Virus record (IMG/VR): IMGVR_UViG_3300046003_007892
Span: 62,001-126,000 of that record
Origin: a virus
Direction: 5' to 3' (one strand)
DNA: 64,000 nt
The notes under the pieces were generated by a model. That model had not been told where the DNA came from, did no database searches, and saw nothing but the letters and a program-made list of their open reading frames with translations. The stretch's first letter is position 1; every line of letters starts with the position of its first letter. Shown here one piece after another: positions 1 through 7,408 of this stretch. The position numbers and the translations under genes are program-made.

Positions 1-126
1 CTTGACGATCTGCGCGTCCAGTTGGGCGGCGAACCAGGGGCTGAGGGTGTGGAGGTTATTTTGGCGGCTGAGATCGAGGATGTCAGCGCGGAGGGCGGCG
101 TCAGCCACCGGTATTCTGAAGGTCAT
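1..126 (-). CDS. Partial hypothetical protein (N-terminal 42 residues)
   Basis: The reading frame starts at an ATG at 126 and runs off the left edge of the window. An AGGA Shine-Dalgarno lies just upstream on the minus strand. The 42 visible residues begin MTFRIPVADAALR and show no recognisable domain. Confidence 0.6.
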   Translation of the reverse strand, partial: MTFRIPVADAALRADILDLSRQNNLHTLSPWFAAQLDAQIVK

Positions 127-196
127 AACAAATCCTGCCATGTATGGCGGCGGTCGGGTCTATCCCAGTTGCCGTGCAAGCACTCTACGCCCGCCG

Positions 197-454
197 TCAC
201 GGCTTGACAATATCTTTGTTCAGTTTCAGCCGAAGTTTTGCTTCCTCGACCTCGCTGTCCAGCGTGAGGATGAGGAGGTGCTCGCAATCCGATTGGTACT
301 CCTTTGCCCGCCTATAGGGTTTATTCATCCCCGAGGATGGTTTTGCTTCAATGGTGTAGTCGAACAGCACGCCGTCCAGCATGGTGAAGACCTCGGTGAC
401 CTCTTTTAGGTCGTCGCACCAGAACCGATGAATGAAACGCTGTGAGTGCTGCAT
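197..454 (-). CDS. Hypothetical protein, 85 aa
   Basis: Starts directly behind the stop codon of the upstream gene (TGAG-ATG junction), so translation is probably coupled. The C-terminal half is charged and likely helical. No family recognised. Confidence 0.6.
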   Translation of the reverse strand: MQHSQRFIHRFWCDDLKEVTEVFTMLDGVLFDYTIEAKPSSGMNKPYRRAKEYQSDCEHLLILTLDSEVEEAKLRLKLNKDIVKP

Positions 455-455
455 C

Positions 456-791
456 TCAGATACCCAGCAAGGCGTTGACCTCGACGAGAATGTCTTCGCG
501 AGGACGGCCCAGTATGGTGCGAGCCAGGGCGGCTACTTTGCCGCCCATGTAGATCGAGCCCAGCATCTGAGCCGAAATGTCATGACAGATGATAGGAGAC
601 CATTGCCCCGAGGTTCCAATCCAGAACACACTGGAGTTCTCTCCGGGGACGTTGTGCTCGACCCAGAGACCGTCTTCGCGCTCAACCCGGTGGAGGCTCG
701 TCCGCTTCCACAGGTTTGGAGTTTCGCGGAACGATTTCTCCAGAGCCGCACAGATTGGCAGGCTCTGTTGGTTGAGTTCTTGGTTGGTCAT
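456..791 (-). CDS. Hypothetical protein, 111 aa
   Basis: First gene of a two-gene minus-strand unit behind the promoter at 816-843. No recognised domain and no membrane segment. The middle contains FWIGTSGQWSPIICHD. Confidence 0.65.
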   Translation of the reverse strand: MTNQELNQQSLPICAALEKSFRETPNLWKRTSLHRVEREDGLWVEHNVPGENSSVFWIGTSGQWSPIICHDISAQMLGSIYMGGKVAALARTILGRPREDILVEVNALLGI

Positions 792-815
792 TTGGTGCCC
801 CGAAAGAGAACCCCT

Positions 816-843
816 TTTAGAGGAACCATCCGGGTACTGTCAA
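816..843 (-). promoter_or_regulatory. Early-type promoter TTGACA-N16-TCTAAA
   Basis: Perfect -35 box, 16-base spacer and TCTAAA as -10. It has the same geometry as many other minus-strand promoters in the window and lies upstream of the gene starting at 791. Confidence 0.6.
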
Positions 844-888
844 AATGCTTTTATAGCAGTCGCCAACCAAATCCTTTATAGTTTCCCC

Positions 889-1179
889 ATGTTTCAAACC
901 CAACGCATGGCCACACCGGCTGAACTTGAAATCGCCACCCTCCTGTTCGAGCGGGCCCTTGAGGAGCATCGCATCGAACATAAACTGGCGCAGAAACGGC
1001 GCACGCCGTTCTGGGAATATCGAATGATCGTGTCTGGTATCGACCTCACCATCTCGCAGATGGGGCGGCGTGGAAACATCACCTGCGAGGACTGGAGATT
1101 CGTTGGCAACATGGTCGAGTTCGACACCGAGAGCCAGTTCTCCAAAGACCTCACGAAGGTGATGTTCCTCCTCACCTAG
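889..1179 (+). CDS. Hypothetical protein, 96 aa
   Basis: Isolated plus-strand gene between divergent and convergent minus-strand genes; its stop overlaps the end of the convergent gene. ATG at 889 is used; an alternative ATG at 907 would give MATPAELEIATLL. It reads as a compact alpha/beta protein of the small-phage-protein type, with no known domain. Confidence 0.6.
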   Translation: MFQTQRMATPAELEIATLLFERALEEHRIEHKLAQKRRTPFWEYRMIVSGIDLTISQMGRRGNITCEDWRFVGNMVEFDTESQFSKDLTKVMFLLT

Positions 1180-1604
1180 GCATTTTTCACCAGATATTCG
1201 ATGCGGTGCTGGACAGCGATCTGGGCCTTGCGGATGCCAAGCACGGCGGCCTGCTGATAGGCCTCGTCCTGTGCATACAGCCACGGGTCAAACAGGCAGC
1301 CCCGGACAAACGGAAGAGCGGTGAACCCATCGGTGCGCTTCAGCGGAGCGTTCGAAACGCCGCCGATGAGAGTGCCGAACCCAGTGATGCTCTGAAGGAA
1401 GTTGTGGATGTCGATCAGGGTGTTGATCATCTGGTCGTTGATGGCCACGAGGCGGCCGGTGCCGTCGAGACCCCGGAACATGACGCGCTGGGCCCGCTCG
1501 ATGATCTCGTAGTCATCCAGCAGGGCGACCAGCGTGGCCCCCATGCCGTTCACGGTGTAGAACTCGATGCGGCCATTGGCGGGGTCGATGTTGATCGGGG
1601 TCAT
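1176..1604 (-). CDS. Hypothetical protein, 142 aa
   Basis: Last gene of a three-gene operon (2017 to 1176). It overlaps the upstream gene by the four bases ATGA, so it is translationally coupled. Not recognised; mixed hydrophobic sequence without a clear membrane helix. Confidence 0.7.
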   Translation of the reverse strand: MTPINIDPANGRIEFYTVNGMGATLVALLDDYEIIERAQRVMFRGLDGTGRLVAINDQMINTLIDIHNFLQSITGFGTLIGGVSNAPLKRTDGFTALPFVRGCLFDPWLYAQDEAYQQAAVLGIRKAQIAVQHRIEYLVKNA

Positions 1605-1795
1605 GCGGCTTCCTCCCGGATGTCGAGCCAGTGGTCTGCGTCGAGAGCACCGTCCGAATAGATGATGAGTTCACGCCCGTTCGACAGGGTGATGCGAATG
1701 CCGTGCGAGACCATCGGGTTTCCCTCGACCTCCACGGCGGTGATGGTCTGGCCGACGATGGACTGGCCAGCGGCGGTGTCTGCTGCGTTGGCCAT
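1601..1795 (-). CDS. Hypothetical protein, 64 aa
   Basis: Middle gene of the operon starting at 2017. It has a beta-rich pattern (VGQTITAVEVEG, IRITLSNGRELIIY), consistent with a small beta-barrel or sheet protein. Stop is TGA in an ATGA overlap. Function unknown. Confidence 0.7.
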   Translation of the reverse strand: MANAADTAAGQSIVGQTITAVEVEGNPMVSHGIRITLSNGRELIIYSDGALDADHWLDIREEAA

Positions 1796-1798
1796 TCC

Positions 1799-2017
1799 TT
1801 AGCCCTCCCAAATGGTGCGGCCGATCACGGCGCCTTCGGGGGCGACGCGGACGCCCTGTTCGTCCAGATAGACGCACTTCCCGTCGATCTTGACGACGAT
1901 GTCCTGAATCATTTCTCCAGGCTCGTCGGTGCGGAAGGCGAAGGGACCGGTGACGATCTCGGTCTGACCCTTGTCGTTGTAGCGTTCACCTTCGACGAGT
2001 TGGCCAACGGTATACAT
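1799..2017 (-). CDS. Hypothetical protein, 72 aa
   Basis: First gene of a three-gene operon with its own promoter at 2045-2072. The short beta-rich protein starts MYTVGQLVEGERY. No family recognised. Confidence 0.7.
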   Translation of the reverse strand: MYTVGQLVEGERYNDKGQTEIVTGPFAFRTDEPGEMIQDIVVKIDGKCVYLDEQGVRVAPEGAVIGRTIWEG

Positions 2018-2044
2018 GAAAAATCTCCTGCCGGTGTTGAACCC

Positions 2045-2072
2045 AACATAGACGGCTCTGGAAACTTGTCAA
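2045..2072 (-). promoter_or_regulatory. Early-type promoter TTGACA-N16-TATGTT
   Basis: TTTACTTGACA followed by a 16-base spacer and TATGTT, about 28 bases before the start at 2017. It is a member of the repeated ATTTACTTGACA promoter set. Confidence 0.7.
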
Positions 2073-2083
2073 GTAAATAAAAA

Positions 2084-2175
2084 TGGTAGCAGACCAGGGA
2101 ATCGAGCCCTGCACGAACCGAGTATCTCTCGGCTGCTAAAGGTGTATAAATCCTTCGTGGTGCCTCACGCCTGCT
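2084..2175 (-). tRNA. Atypical tRNA-like element (type undetermined)
   Basis: The acceptor strands AGCAGGC and GTCTGCT pair, discriminator A and an encoded CCA follow, and the T arm is good (stem CAGGG/CCCTG, loop CTCGATT). The interior is not canonical. No normal D arm is seen. The best anticodon-like loop is TTTATAC on a stem with one mismatch, a hairpin CCGAG/CTCGG sits in the variable position, and CACGAA can pair with TTCGTG across the middle. It is therefore called a tRNA-like element or a damaged class II tRNA. It directly abuts the start of the GIY-YIG gene on the other strand. Confidence 0.5.
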
Positions 2176-2184
2176 AAATATTGG

Positions 2185-2715
2185 GTGTTTTATACTGTAT
2201 ACCGGATAACAAATCTGACGAACGGTAAGTTTTATGTGGGTGCTCACCAGACTGAGAACCTACGAGACTCATATATGGGAAGTGGTAGAGCCATCAAAGA
2301 AGCTATTCGTAAGCACGGTATAGATAGTTTCTCCAAAGAAATACTCCATGTGTTTGAAACTTCTGAAGAAATGTTCGCCATGGAGCGGTCCATTATTCAA
2401 GAGTGTCTGGGAGATCGAAACAACTACAATATGGGCGTCGGAGGAGCGGGAGGTTTCACATCTGAGATCGCTCGGCGAGGTGCACTAGCGCAAGCTGAGA
2501 AATACGACCTCGCCTCTAAGTCCGAATGGGGGCGAAAAGGAATTGCCGCGTTCCACGCAAACCCAGAGAATATCTCCAAACTTTCCGAGAATGGAAGGAA
2601 GGGTGGCCGGATGAACAAGGGAAAGAAAAAATCCCCCGAGCACATCCGCGCAATCCAGGAAGCCAAGCTTCGGAAAAAGAATGGTGCGCCCGGCCAGACT
2701 CGAACTGACAACTGA
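2185..2715 (+). CDS. GIY-YIG homing endonuclease
   Basis: The N-terminus reads FYTVYRITNLTNGKFYVGAH, a clear GIY-YIG nuclease signature (VY...YVG), followed by the family arginine and glutamate segments (GSGRAIKEAI, MERSIIQE). The start is GTG at 2185, only ten bases from the divergent tRNA-like element, and no Shine-Dalgarno is seen. The last codons run into the antisense of the tRNA-Met/Ile2 gene, which supplies the stop (ending QTRTDN). The gene therefore sits as an insertion inside a tRNA operon, antisense to it. Lys/Gly-rich repeats in the C-terminal third fit NUMOD-type DNA-binding modules. Such genes are mobile elements that cut intronless or HEG-less alleles. Confidence 0.85.
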   Translation: MFYTVYRITNLTNGKFYVGAHQTENLRDSYMGSGRAIKEAIRKHGIDSFSKEILHVFETSEEMFAMERSIIQECLGDRNNYNMGVGGAGGFTSEIARRGALAQAEKYDLASKSEWGRKGIAAFHANPENISKLSENGRKGGRMNKGKKKSPEHIRAIQEAKLRKKNGAPGQTRTDN

Positions 2716-2757
2716 TCACTTATGAGGTGATGGTTCTACCATTGAACTACAGGCGCA
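2682..2757 (-). tRNA. tRNA with CAT anticodon (Met or Ile2)
   Basis: Full cloverleaf: acceptor TGCGCCT/GGGCGCA, D arm AGTTC..GAAC, anticodon stem ATCAC/GTGAT with loop CTCATAA, T loop TTCGAGT and encoded CCA. Anticodon CAT can be elongator Met or, after lysidine modification, Ile for AUA; sequence alone does not decide. It abuts tRNA-Arg without a gap. Confidence 0.9.
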
Positions 2758-2833
2758 TGGCATATCCGGCAGGGCTCGAACCTGCAACCGACGACTTAGA
2801 AGGTCGTTGCTCTTCCAATTGAGCTACGGATAC
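2758..2833 (-). tRNA. tRNA-Arg(TCT)
   Basis: Acceptor GTATCCG/CGGATAT, anticodon stem ACGAC/GTCGT with loop CTTCTAA (anticodon TCT, reading AGA/AGG), T loop TTCGAGC, G73 and encoded CCA. First tRNA of the operon behind the 2927-2957 promoter. Confidence 0.93.
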
Positions 2834-2885
2834 ACGGGAGGGTTCGGGGAGCGGCAGACGCGCGCGGACGAACTCCGGGAAGGAG

Positions 2886-2921
2886 TTATATTCGTCTCAG
2901 CCTGTTGGAGCGCGTCTTCAT
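2886..2921 (-). CDS. Possible 11-codon leader peptide of the tRNA operon
   Basis: Between the promoter and tRNA-Arg lies ATG plus ten codons and TAA, encoding MKTRSNRLRRI. It contains AGG, AGA, CGA and ATA, codons read by the tRNAs of this operon (Arg-TCT and, if lysidine-modified, CAT). The start is 5 bases after TATAAATA. So short a frame may be chance. Confidence 0.25.
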   Translation of the reverse strand: MKTRSNRLRRI

Positions 2922-2926
2922 AGGAG

Positions 2927-2957
2927 TATTTATACGTCAGGTCACCAGATAGGTCAA
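2927..2957 (-). promoter_or_regulatory. Hybrid promoter of tRNA operon 1: TTGACC-N17-TATAAATA
   Basis: An exact T4-type late box TATAAATA (2927-2934) has a sigma70-like -35 TTGACC 17 bases upstream. It faces the tRNA-Arg/tRNA-Met genes. The -35 overlaps the stop region of the gene ending at 2954. Confidence 0.6.
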
Positions 2958-3409
2958 TAACCGCTTTTGATCATATCTTCCGAATCCGCATCAAGCTGGA
3001 TGAGGACGACGAACTTTTCGAAGGCGGCATGGTTGCCCACCAGTGTGATTTCGAGGGGACGGCTGGGACCGGCTACGTCAACGCCGAAGCAGAACTCTTC
3101 GTGCACGATCATGTATCGGTAGTTGCCGCCGCTGACGACCTCGTTGAACCGACGCGGCAGAGGCATGTAGTTTTTATGGTCGGGGTCGGTGATGATCTGT
3201 TGATCGATTCGATAGTAGGTATGGTCGGCTACATGCCCGACGTTAACTATCACTGAGCTTCGAATGCTTGGGCACTGCCCTGGCTCGAAAACCACGGGGG
3301 TTACCGCGTAGAACATCTTCGCCCACGCTCGACTGTCCAAGAGGGCGTTGTGCCAGCAATCCTCGTAGGCCTTGTCGATCAAGGCGATGAAGGGCATGGG
3401 GTCGATCAT
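2954..3409 (-). CDS. Hypothetical protein, 151 aa
   Basis: Last gene of the operon running from 4442 to 2954, overlapping its upstream neighbour by ATGA. Mixed alpha/beta sequence ending in a segment (AAFEKFVVLIQLDAD) shared in style with several ~100-residue proteins of the window. Function unknown. Confidence 0.7.
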   Translation of the reverse strand: MIDPMPFIALIDKAYEDCWHNALLDSRAWAKMFYAVTPVVFEPGQCPSIRSSVIVNVGHVADHTYYRIDQQIITDPDHKNYMPLPRRFNEVVSGGNYRYMIVHEEFCFGVDVAGPSRPLEITLVGNHAAFEKFVVLIQLDADSEDMIKSGY

Positions 3410-3735
3410 TGCACGAGTCGCAAGTAGGCGATGAACTTCAGGTAGGCGTCGTAGTCGCCCTTCACGACCAAGCCATAGGAGGGCTCGGGTTTTGGGGGAA
3501 CGCTCGGCATATCGTTCGGCTCAAACAGGACGCGGAACTCAGGATGGACGATGTTCCATTTCATCCGCCCAGCGCGTCCAGCCAGACCACGGTCGCGCTC
3601 AAAGCCGAGTTGCATCCGCACGCCGCTGAACTCGAACGCCCACGGAGAACTGTTGAACTGGGTTCCGCGATAGCCTGAGATGTCGAGGAGAGTCGAGAAA
3701 TCCTCCTCCAGCATGTAGTGAAAGGTCTGCTTCAT
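3406..3735 (-). CDS. Hypothetical protein, 109 aa
   Basis: The ATG at 3735 lies in an ATGA overlap with the exonuclease-like gene; longer versions of the frame would run through that gene. It ends YDAYLKFIAYLRLV, the C-terminal pattern seen in other small proteins here. No known domain. Confidence 0.7.
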   Translation of the reverse strand: MKQTFHYMLEEDFSTLLDISGYRGTQFNSSPWAFEFSGVRMQLGFERDRGLAGRAGRMKWNIVHPEFRVLFEPNDMPSVPPKPEPSYGLVVKGDYDAYLKFIAYLRLVQ

Positions 3736-4442
3736 GCCGCCTCGGAAACCGCCGAGACTTCCAGCATGCGGAGCATGATCTCCAGCGTGTAGCGGGCGTC
3801 GTTGCCTCCGCAGTGCGGGCGCGGGCACTCGACGCCGAAATGCTCGGCCAGGGTCGAGAGCTTGGACACCTTGCCGGTCAGGGTTCGACCCCACCACAGG
3901 GTATCGAAGACGGGCCGGACGGGCAACTCGACGCCATGGCTGCGCAGGTGATCGAAGTCGTTCTTCAACGCCTGACCGCCGTAGAACTCGACCTGTTCGC
4001 AGACGCGGACGAACCTCGCATAGGCTTCGTCGCGGGGAAGGAACTCGGTGCGGCCGAAATCGAACACGCCGTGGGCGCGCGGCGAGAGGCGCAAGTTGTA
4101 GGACTGCGTGACGCCGTTGCCGTAGAGGGTGTACCCGATCTCGTGCGTGACCTGAGTGTCGCGGTGCCATTCACAGTCGAAGACCAGGATGGATTTCCCC
4201 GCCGCCAACGCGTCGCGGAGTTCGCTCATCTCGGTGATGCTGCGCTGGTTCTGATTTCGGGCACCGCGTGCATTTCCCTTGCGGCTCTGGTGGCGGTTGA
4301 CCCGCCGCATCAGATTGTTGAGCCGCTCGACCCTTTCGTGGAAGTCATCGACATGCACCATGACGCCGGGCGCAGGGAAGCGTTCAGCGAACAGGTCCGC
4401 CGTTTTCTTCCGCAGGCTTTCTCTCAGAAGTCTCAGGTCCAT
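3732..4442 (-). CDS. DEDD-type 3'-5' exonuclease-like protein
   Basis: The 236-residue protein has the RNase H-like exonuclease order. SILVFDCEW carries the first acidic pair (about residue 90), FYGGQALKNDFDHL the second aspartate, and HCGGNDARYTLEIML the terminal His...Asp, the form typical of Gfd2/YDR514C-like DEDDh proteins. The N-terminal 75 residues are basic and probably bind nucleic acid. Role (DNA or RNA trimming) cannot be fixed. First gene of an operon behind the promoter at 4450-4477. Confidence 0.6.
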   Translation of the reverse strand: MDLRLLRESLRKKTADLFAERFPAPGVMVHVDDFHERVERLNNLMRRVNRHQSRKGNARGARNQNQRSITEMSELRDALAAGKSILVFDCEWHRDTQVTHEIGYTLYGNGVTQSYNLRLSPRAHGVFDFGRTEFLPRDEAYARFVRVCEQVEFYGGQALKNDFDHLRSHGVELPVRPVFDTLWWGRTLTGKVSKLSTLAEHFGVECPRPHCGGNDARYTLEIMLRMLEVSAVSEAA

Positions 4443-4449
4443 TGGCTAC

Positions 4450-4477
4450 CCATAACCCCGAGGGGTTTTTTGGTCAA
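4450..4477 (-). promoter_or_regulatory. Promoter TTGACC-N16-TTATGG with palindromic spacer
   Basis: The -35 and -10 flank a perfect inverted repeat, AACCCC-GA-GGGGTT. On the plus strand the same palindrome is followed by TTTT and would read as an intrinsic terminator (4454-4471), though no plus-strand gene precedes it. Confidence 0.45.
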
Positions 4478-4478
4478 C

Positions 4479-5162
4479 CTAATGTTCCTCGAACGGCCCG
4501 ACGTGCGTTCGAACCGCTTGTGCATCGTAGACGTAGGCGAGATCGTCGTAGTGGGTCAGGTGCAGGACCATCATGTCAGCCGCCGAGGTGACGGCGATGA
4601 TGGCCTCGTCGCGCCGGGGTTCTCCCCCACCATGATACATGTGCGACAGGCGAATCTCGGACACCATCTTGGTCATCGTATGCGGTATGGCGGCCAGGAG
4701 GTCTTCGATGTTCTCGGGACGGAGCACCACCAAATGCGTGAAGGGAAAGCCGCGCAGGATGAGCTTCTTGGCCGTCTGGCAGACGTGGAAGGGCGCCGCC
4801 TCGGCTGCGAAGTTCAAGAAAGGCGAGGGGTCCACCGGGGTGACATCGACTTCCCCTTTGAGGGTCGTCGTGACCTCGAACTCCTCCATGACCAACGTGG
4901 GCACGGGGGTCGTGCTCTGGAGGAGATGGGCGAGGATGAATTCCGCCCAGACCTGTTCGGTAGCCGCCCTCGTGCTCCAGCGGCGGCCACTGGCGTTGAA
5001 CTCAGGCACGATGTCGCGAGTTTCGTTGCAACGACTCAGGTAAAGTCCGGTCGCGGTGTCGCGGAGACGGAACTCCGACCGCTTGCCCACGGGGTGGGAC
5101 TTGAGCGAGGGCCGCCTCTTGCGGGGTTTGTAGTCGCAATCATCGATGGAGATGGCCTTCAT
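4479..5162 (-). CDS. Hypothetical protein, 227 aa
   Basis: Begins MKAISIDDCDYKPRKRRP, overlapping the upstream gene. A segment FRLRDTATGLYLS resembles VLRDTATGEYFGG in the 502-residue protein at 14962-16470, so the two may share a module. No known family. Confidence 0.7.
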   Translation of the reverse strand: MKAISIDDCDYKPRKRRPSLKSHPVGKRSEFRLRDTATGLYLSRCNETRDIVPEFNASGRRWSTRAATEQVWAEFILAHLLQSTTPVPTLVMEEFEVTTTLKGEVDVTPVDPSPFLNFAAEAAPFHVCQTAKKLILRGFPFTHLVVLRPENIEDLLAAIPHTMTKMVSEIRLSHMYHGGGEPRRDEAIIAVTSAADMMVLHLTHYDDLAYVYDAQAVRTHVGPFEEH

Positions 5163-5470
5163 GCGGCTTTGGCGAAGCCCTCGGCTTCAATTTTCAGAAC
5201 GGCGGCGAGGACTCCACCTTCGCAGGCGGTCCAGTTCTTCCGGTCAGGACAGGCCGCGAGATTGGAGCGACGGACTTTTTGGAGAAGCCGGTTGGCGATC
5301 TCCTGGCGGACCCAGAGATCGTCGGGCTCGAACCCAGCCCGGCCGATGGCCGACGCGACCGTCATGTTATCGAAGGTGCCGTTCATGACGGCTAGACCGG
5401 CCCGTATCGCATCTTTCCCGCACGTCTTTCCATCGACGGTGATCGCGGTGATGAAGATGCGTTGCGACAT
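5159..5470 (-). CDS. Hypothetical protein, 103 aa
   Basis: ATG at 5470 is chosen because GGGAG lies seven bases upstream and the promoter at 5497-5524 precludes the longer frame. Two conserved-looking cysteines (TCGKD, AACPD). First gene of a two-gene unit with 4479-5162. Confidence 0.7.
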   Translation of the reverse strand: MSQRIFITAITVDGKTCGKDAIRAGLAVMNGTFDNMTVASAIGRAGFEPDDLWVRQEIANRLLQKVRRSNLAACPDRKNWTACEGGVLAAVLKIEAEGFAKAA

Positions 5471-5496
5471 TGTTGGTGCTCCCAAAGAAAGGATTT

Positions 5497-5524
5497 GTTC
5501 TACTACGTTGGGTGGCGGTGTCAA
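5497..5524 (-). promoter_or_regulatory. Early-type promoter TTGACA-N16-TAGAAC
   Basis: Good -35 and -10 with a 16-base spacer, about 26 bases before the start at 5470. The -35 overlaps the end of the upstream gene. Confidence 0.65.
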
Positions 5525-5880
5525 CCAGGATTGAGCATCATCCACAGCATCACGTCACGACAGAACGCGGTATCGGTGGTGCCCAAATCGAAATCAAAGA
5601 TGTGGGCTTCGGTGAAAGTCCGGCGCCCATTCACGAAGGTGGTCTCGAAGGTGATCTTCCAAATGCTGTCGTCGAACCTGTCGCGGCTGACTTCTTTCGG
5701 CATCCCCGTGAGTCTAAAGGACGATCTTCCGTCCGCATGCCAGAGACGCACTAGAGCTATCTTGCGGTCCACGAAGATGATGCTGTCTTGGGCGAAGAGA
5801 GCCCCTTTGGTCAGGAGACCTTTGGTGCCGAGCCACAAGGTCACCACGGACTTTTCGGTATCGGTCAACTCCCTGATCAT
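5521..5880 (-). CDS. Hypothetical protein, 119 aa
   Basis: Beta-rich protein without recognisable domain. Single gene behind the promoter at 5887-5915, which lies within the end of the upstream coding region. Confidence 0.7.
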   Translation of the reverse strand: MIRELTDTEKSVVTLWLGTKGLLTKGALFAQDSIIFVDRKIALVRLWHADGRSSFRLTGMPKEVSRDRFDDSIWKITFETTFVNGRRTFTEAHIFDFDLGTTDTAFCRDVMLWMMLNPG

Positions 5881-5886
5881 TGATCT

Positions 5887-5915
5887 ATTCTAGTCAGTAT
5901 CGTCGTCGTTGTCAA
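5887..5915 (-). promoter_or_regulatory. Promoter TTGACA-N17-TAGAAT
   Basis: Near-consensus sigma70 boxes, a few bases before the start at 5880; the transcript would be leaderless or nearly so. It overlaps the acidic C-terminal codons of the upstream gene. Confidence 0.5.
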
Positions 5916-6543
5916 AGGAACTGCTATTGTAGAAGTGCATGTCGAGTATGCGCGCGCCCCTGGTCGCGTCGATCATAATCTCGTCGTCGCTCGCGTAGCC
6001 ATCCCATTGATCATGAATGCTATGATGGAGGGCATCCTTGGCCGGAGAGTCCGGGATAGTCTTCATGAAGGCACTCAGGCCTTGCATGGACCACAGAACG
6101 GAATCGGCGGGGACCTCGACCTCATAGACGACCATCAGGGACTGGAGGCCCTCAATGGCGTCTCCGGGGAGATGGCGACGATGGACTTGATCGAGACTGA
6201 AGTTGTTTCGGTTGATGAAGCCATGGGCTTTTTTCAGCGAAGACGTGAACGCCTGCGGGCCCTTCTGTAGATCGAACCGGCAGTGGGTCGCCATTTCGGC
6301 CTTGAGACCACTGAACATGTCTCCGGCAACTTCGAACCGGTGAATGTCCTCTTCGGTGACGTCGTGATAGATGGCCCGGAAATATTTTCCACCGCCGAAC
6401 ACTTCCGTGTAGCCGTGGTCACGCAAGACCTGGGCGGCGTGACGCTGGTCGAACCACTGATTATGTTGGATGTAGCTAGCCAGCGCGCTCAGCGTCTCGT
6501 CGAGGACGTTCAGGCTTTCGGCGAGTGTGAGGAAGCGTCTCAT
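5890..6543 (-). CDS. Probable injected ADP-ribosyltransferase-like protein with capsid-targeting N-terminus
   Basis: The N-terminus MRRFLTLAE|SL fits the T4 prohead-protease signal (L-x-E before a small residue). The late box CTATAAATA lies six bases before the ATG (6549-6556). The 217-residue body has the layout of an ART fold: YFRAIYHD with Arg56, QAFTSSLKK (residues 98-105) as the S-T-S strand, and SDDEIMID with Glu188 as the possible catalytic glutamate. The ART call rests on this motif order only. The tail is highly acidic (DNDDDTD). Confidence 0.5.
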   Translation of the reverse strand: MRRFLTLAESLNVLDETLSALASYIQHNQWFDQRHAAQVLRDHGYTEVFGGGKYFRAIYHDVTEEDIHRFEVAGDMFSGLKAEMATHCRFDLQKGPQAFTSSLKKAHGFINRNNFSLDQVHRRHLPGDAIEGLQSLMVVYEVEVPADSVLWSMQGLSAFMKTIPDSPAKDALHHSIHDQWDGYASDDEIMIDATRGARILDMHFYNSSSFDNDDDTD

Positions 6544-6558
6544 CCTCGTATTTATAGG

Positions 6559-7350
6559 TCAGCCGACCTTGGTGGGGTCGCTGTCGTGAAGCATCAGGTT
6601 GGCGGCGTCCTTCTGGCTCTCCAGATAGGCGTAGCCACCAGCGAACATGACACGACCTTCGCATTTGTCTTCGACCCACGCGGCGAACTCGGGCAGGATT
6701 TCGTTCCACTGCTTCATCGGCGACGCGGCGAGGCGAACGCGGTGCTCGGGAAGATCGGACCCCGTCAGATGCTTGCCCGTCTCCTTGGTCAGGTGGGTGA
6801 GTTTTTTCTCAAGGGGGCGCCGGTATTGGGGGCGAGTGCTGCCGTGCTGAATCCCGTAGCCGACGCTGATGTTGAGCGCGCCCCACCAGCCGTTCAGAGT
6901 GGGAACCGGGCCCTTCTGGCGTTCGCTCTTGAAGTCGGCCTTGGTGATGCGCTTCGCCTTCGTGAAGGTGAAGCCGGAAATCTGCGTGCCGCAGAACCAG
7001 ACGAACAGGTCGGCAGTCTGAGCTTCAGTCAGAACTCCACCCTCGGGGCCGATGTCACCGACGAAGTGTTTGTCGAAGCCCGCGTAGCGACGCAGCACTT
7101 CACATTGGAATGCAGTGAGGCGGTTGTCCTGGTAATCGTTCACGATGGCGGAGCCGTCATCGTGGCCACCCGACCTGTCGCTGTCGTCGAAGCAGAGACC
7201 GATTTCCTTGACGGCTTCCGCGTAGGCGGCCTGCACGTCGGCGATGGGGTGAGACATCTGAACTTCGAAGACGACCCAGTGGTTATGGCCATCTTCGGAC
7301 CAATCACCAACGGTGACGATAGCGCGGTGCGGGGTGTCGGTCGCAGTCAT
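6559..7350 (-). CDS. Hypothetical protein, 263 aa
   Basis: ATG at 7350 is chosen because AGGAGAG precedes it and the promoter at 7372-7399 lies upstream. The protein starts with a beta strand region, then a helical middle (LTEAQTADLFVWF). No family recognised; probably cytoplasmic. Confidence 0.75.
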   Translation of the reverse strand: MTATDTPHRAIVTVGDWSEDGHNHWVVFEVQMSHPIADVQAAYAEAVKEIGLCFDDSDRSGGHDDGSAIVNDYQDNRLTAFQCEVLRRYAGFDKHFVGDIGPEGGVLTEAQTADLFVWFCGTQISGFTFTKAKRITKADFKSERQKGPVPTLNGWWGALNISVGYGIQHGSTRPQYRRPLEKKLTHLTKETGKHLTGSDLPEHRVRLAASPMKQWNEILPEFAAWVEDKCEGRVMFAGGYAYLESQKDAANLMLHDSDPTKVG

Positions 7351-7371
7351 GTGTCTCTCCTCTGAGAGGAC

Positions 7372-7399
7372 AGAATAGACGACCGTGCACACTTGTCAA
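7372..7399 (-). promoter_or_regulatory. Early-type promoter ATTTACTTGACA-N16-TATTCT
   Basis: One of the clearest copies of the repeated promoter, placed about 22 bases before the start at 7350. Confidence 0.75.
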
Positions 7400-7408
7400 G
7401 TAAATAAA

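Noticed and set aside
3813-5534. Open 573-codon frame on the plus strand
   Set aside because: It is antisense to four well-supported minus-strand genes with their own promoters and overlaps; GC-rich antisense frames are often open.
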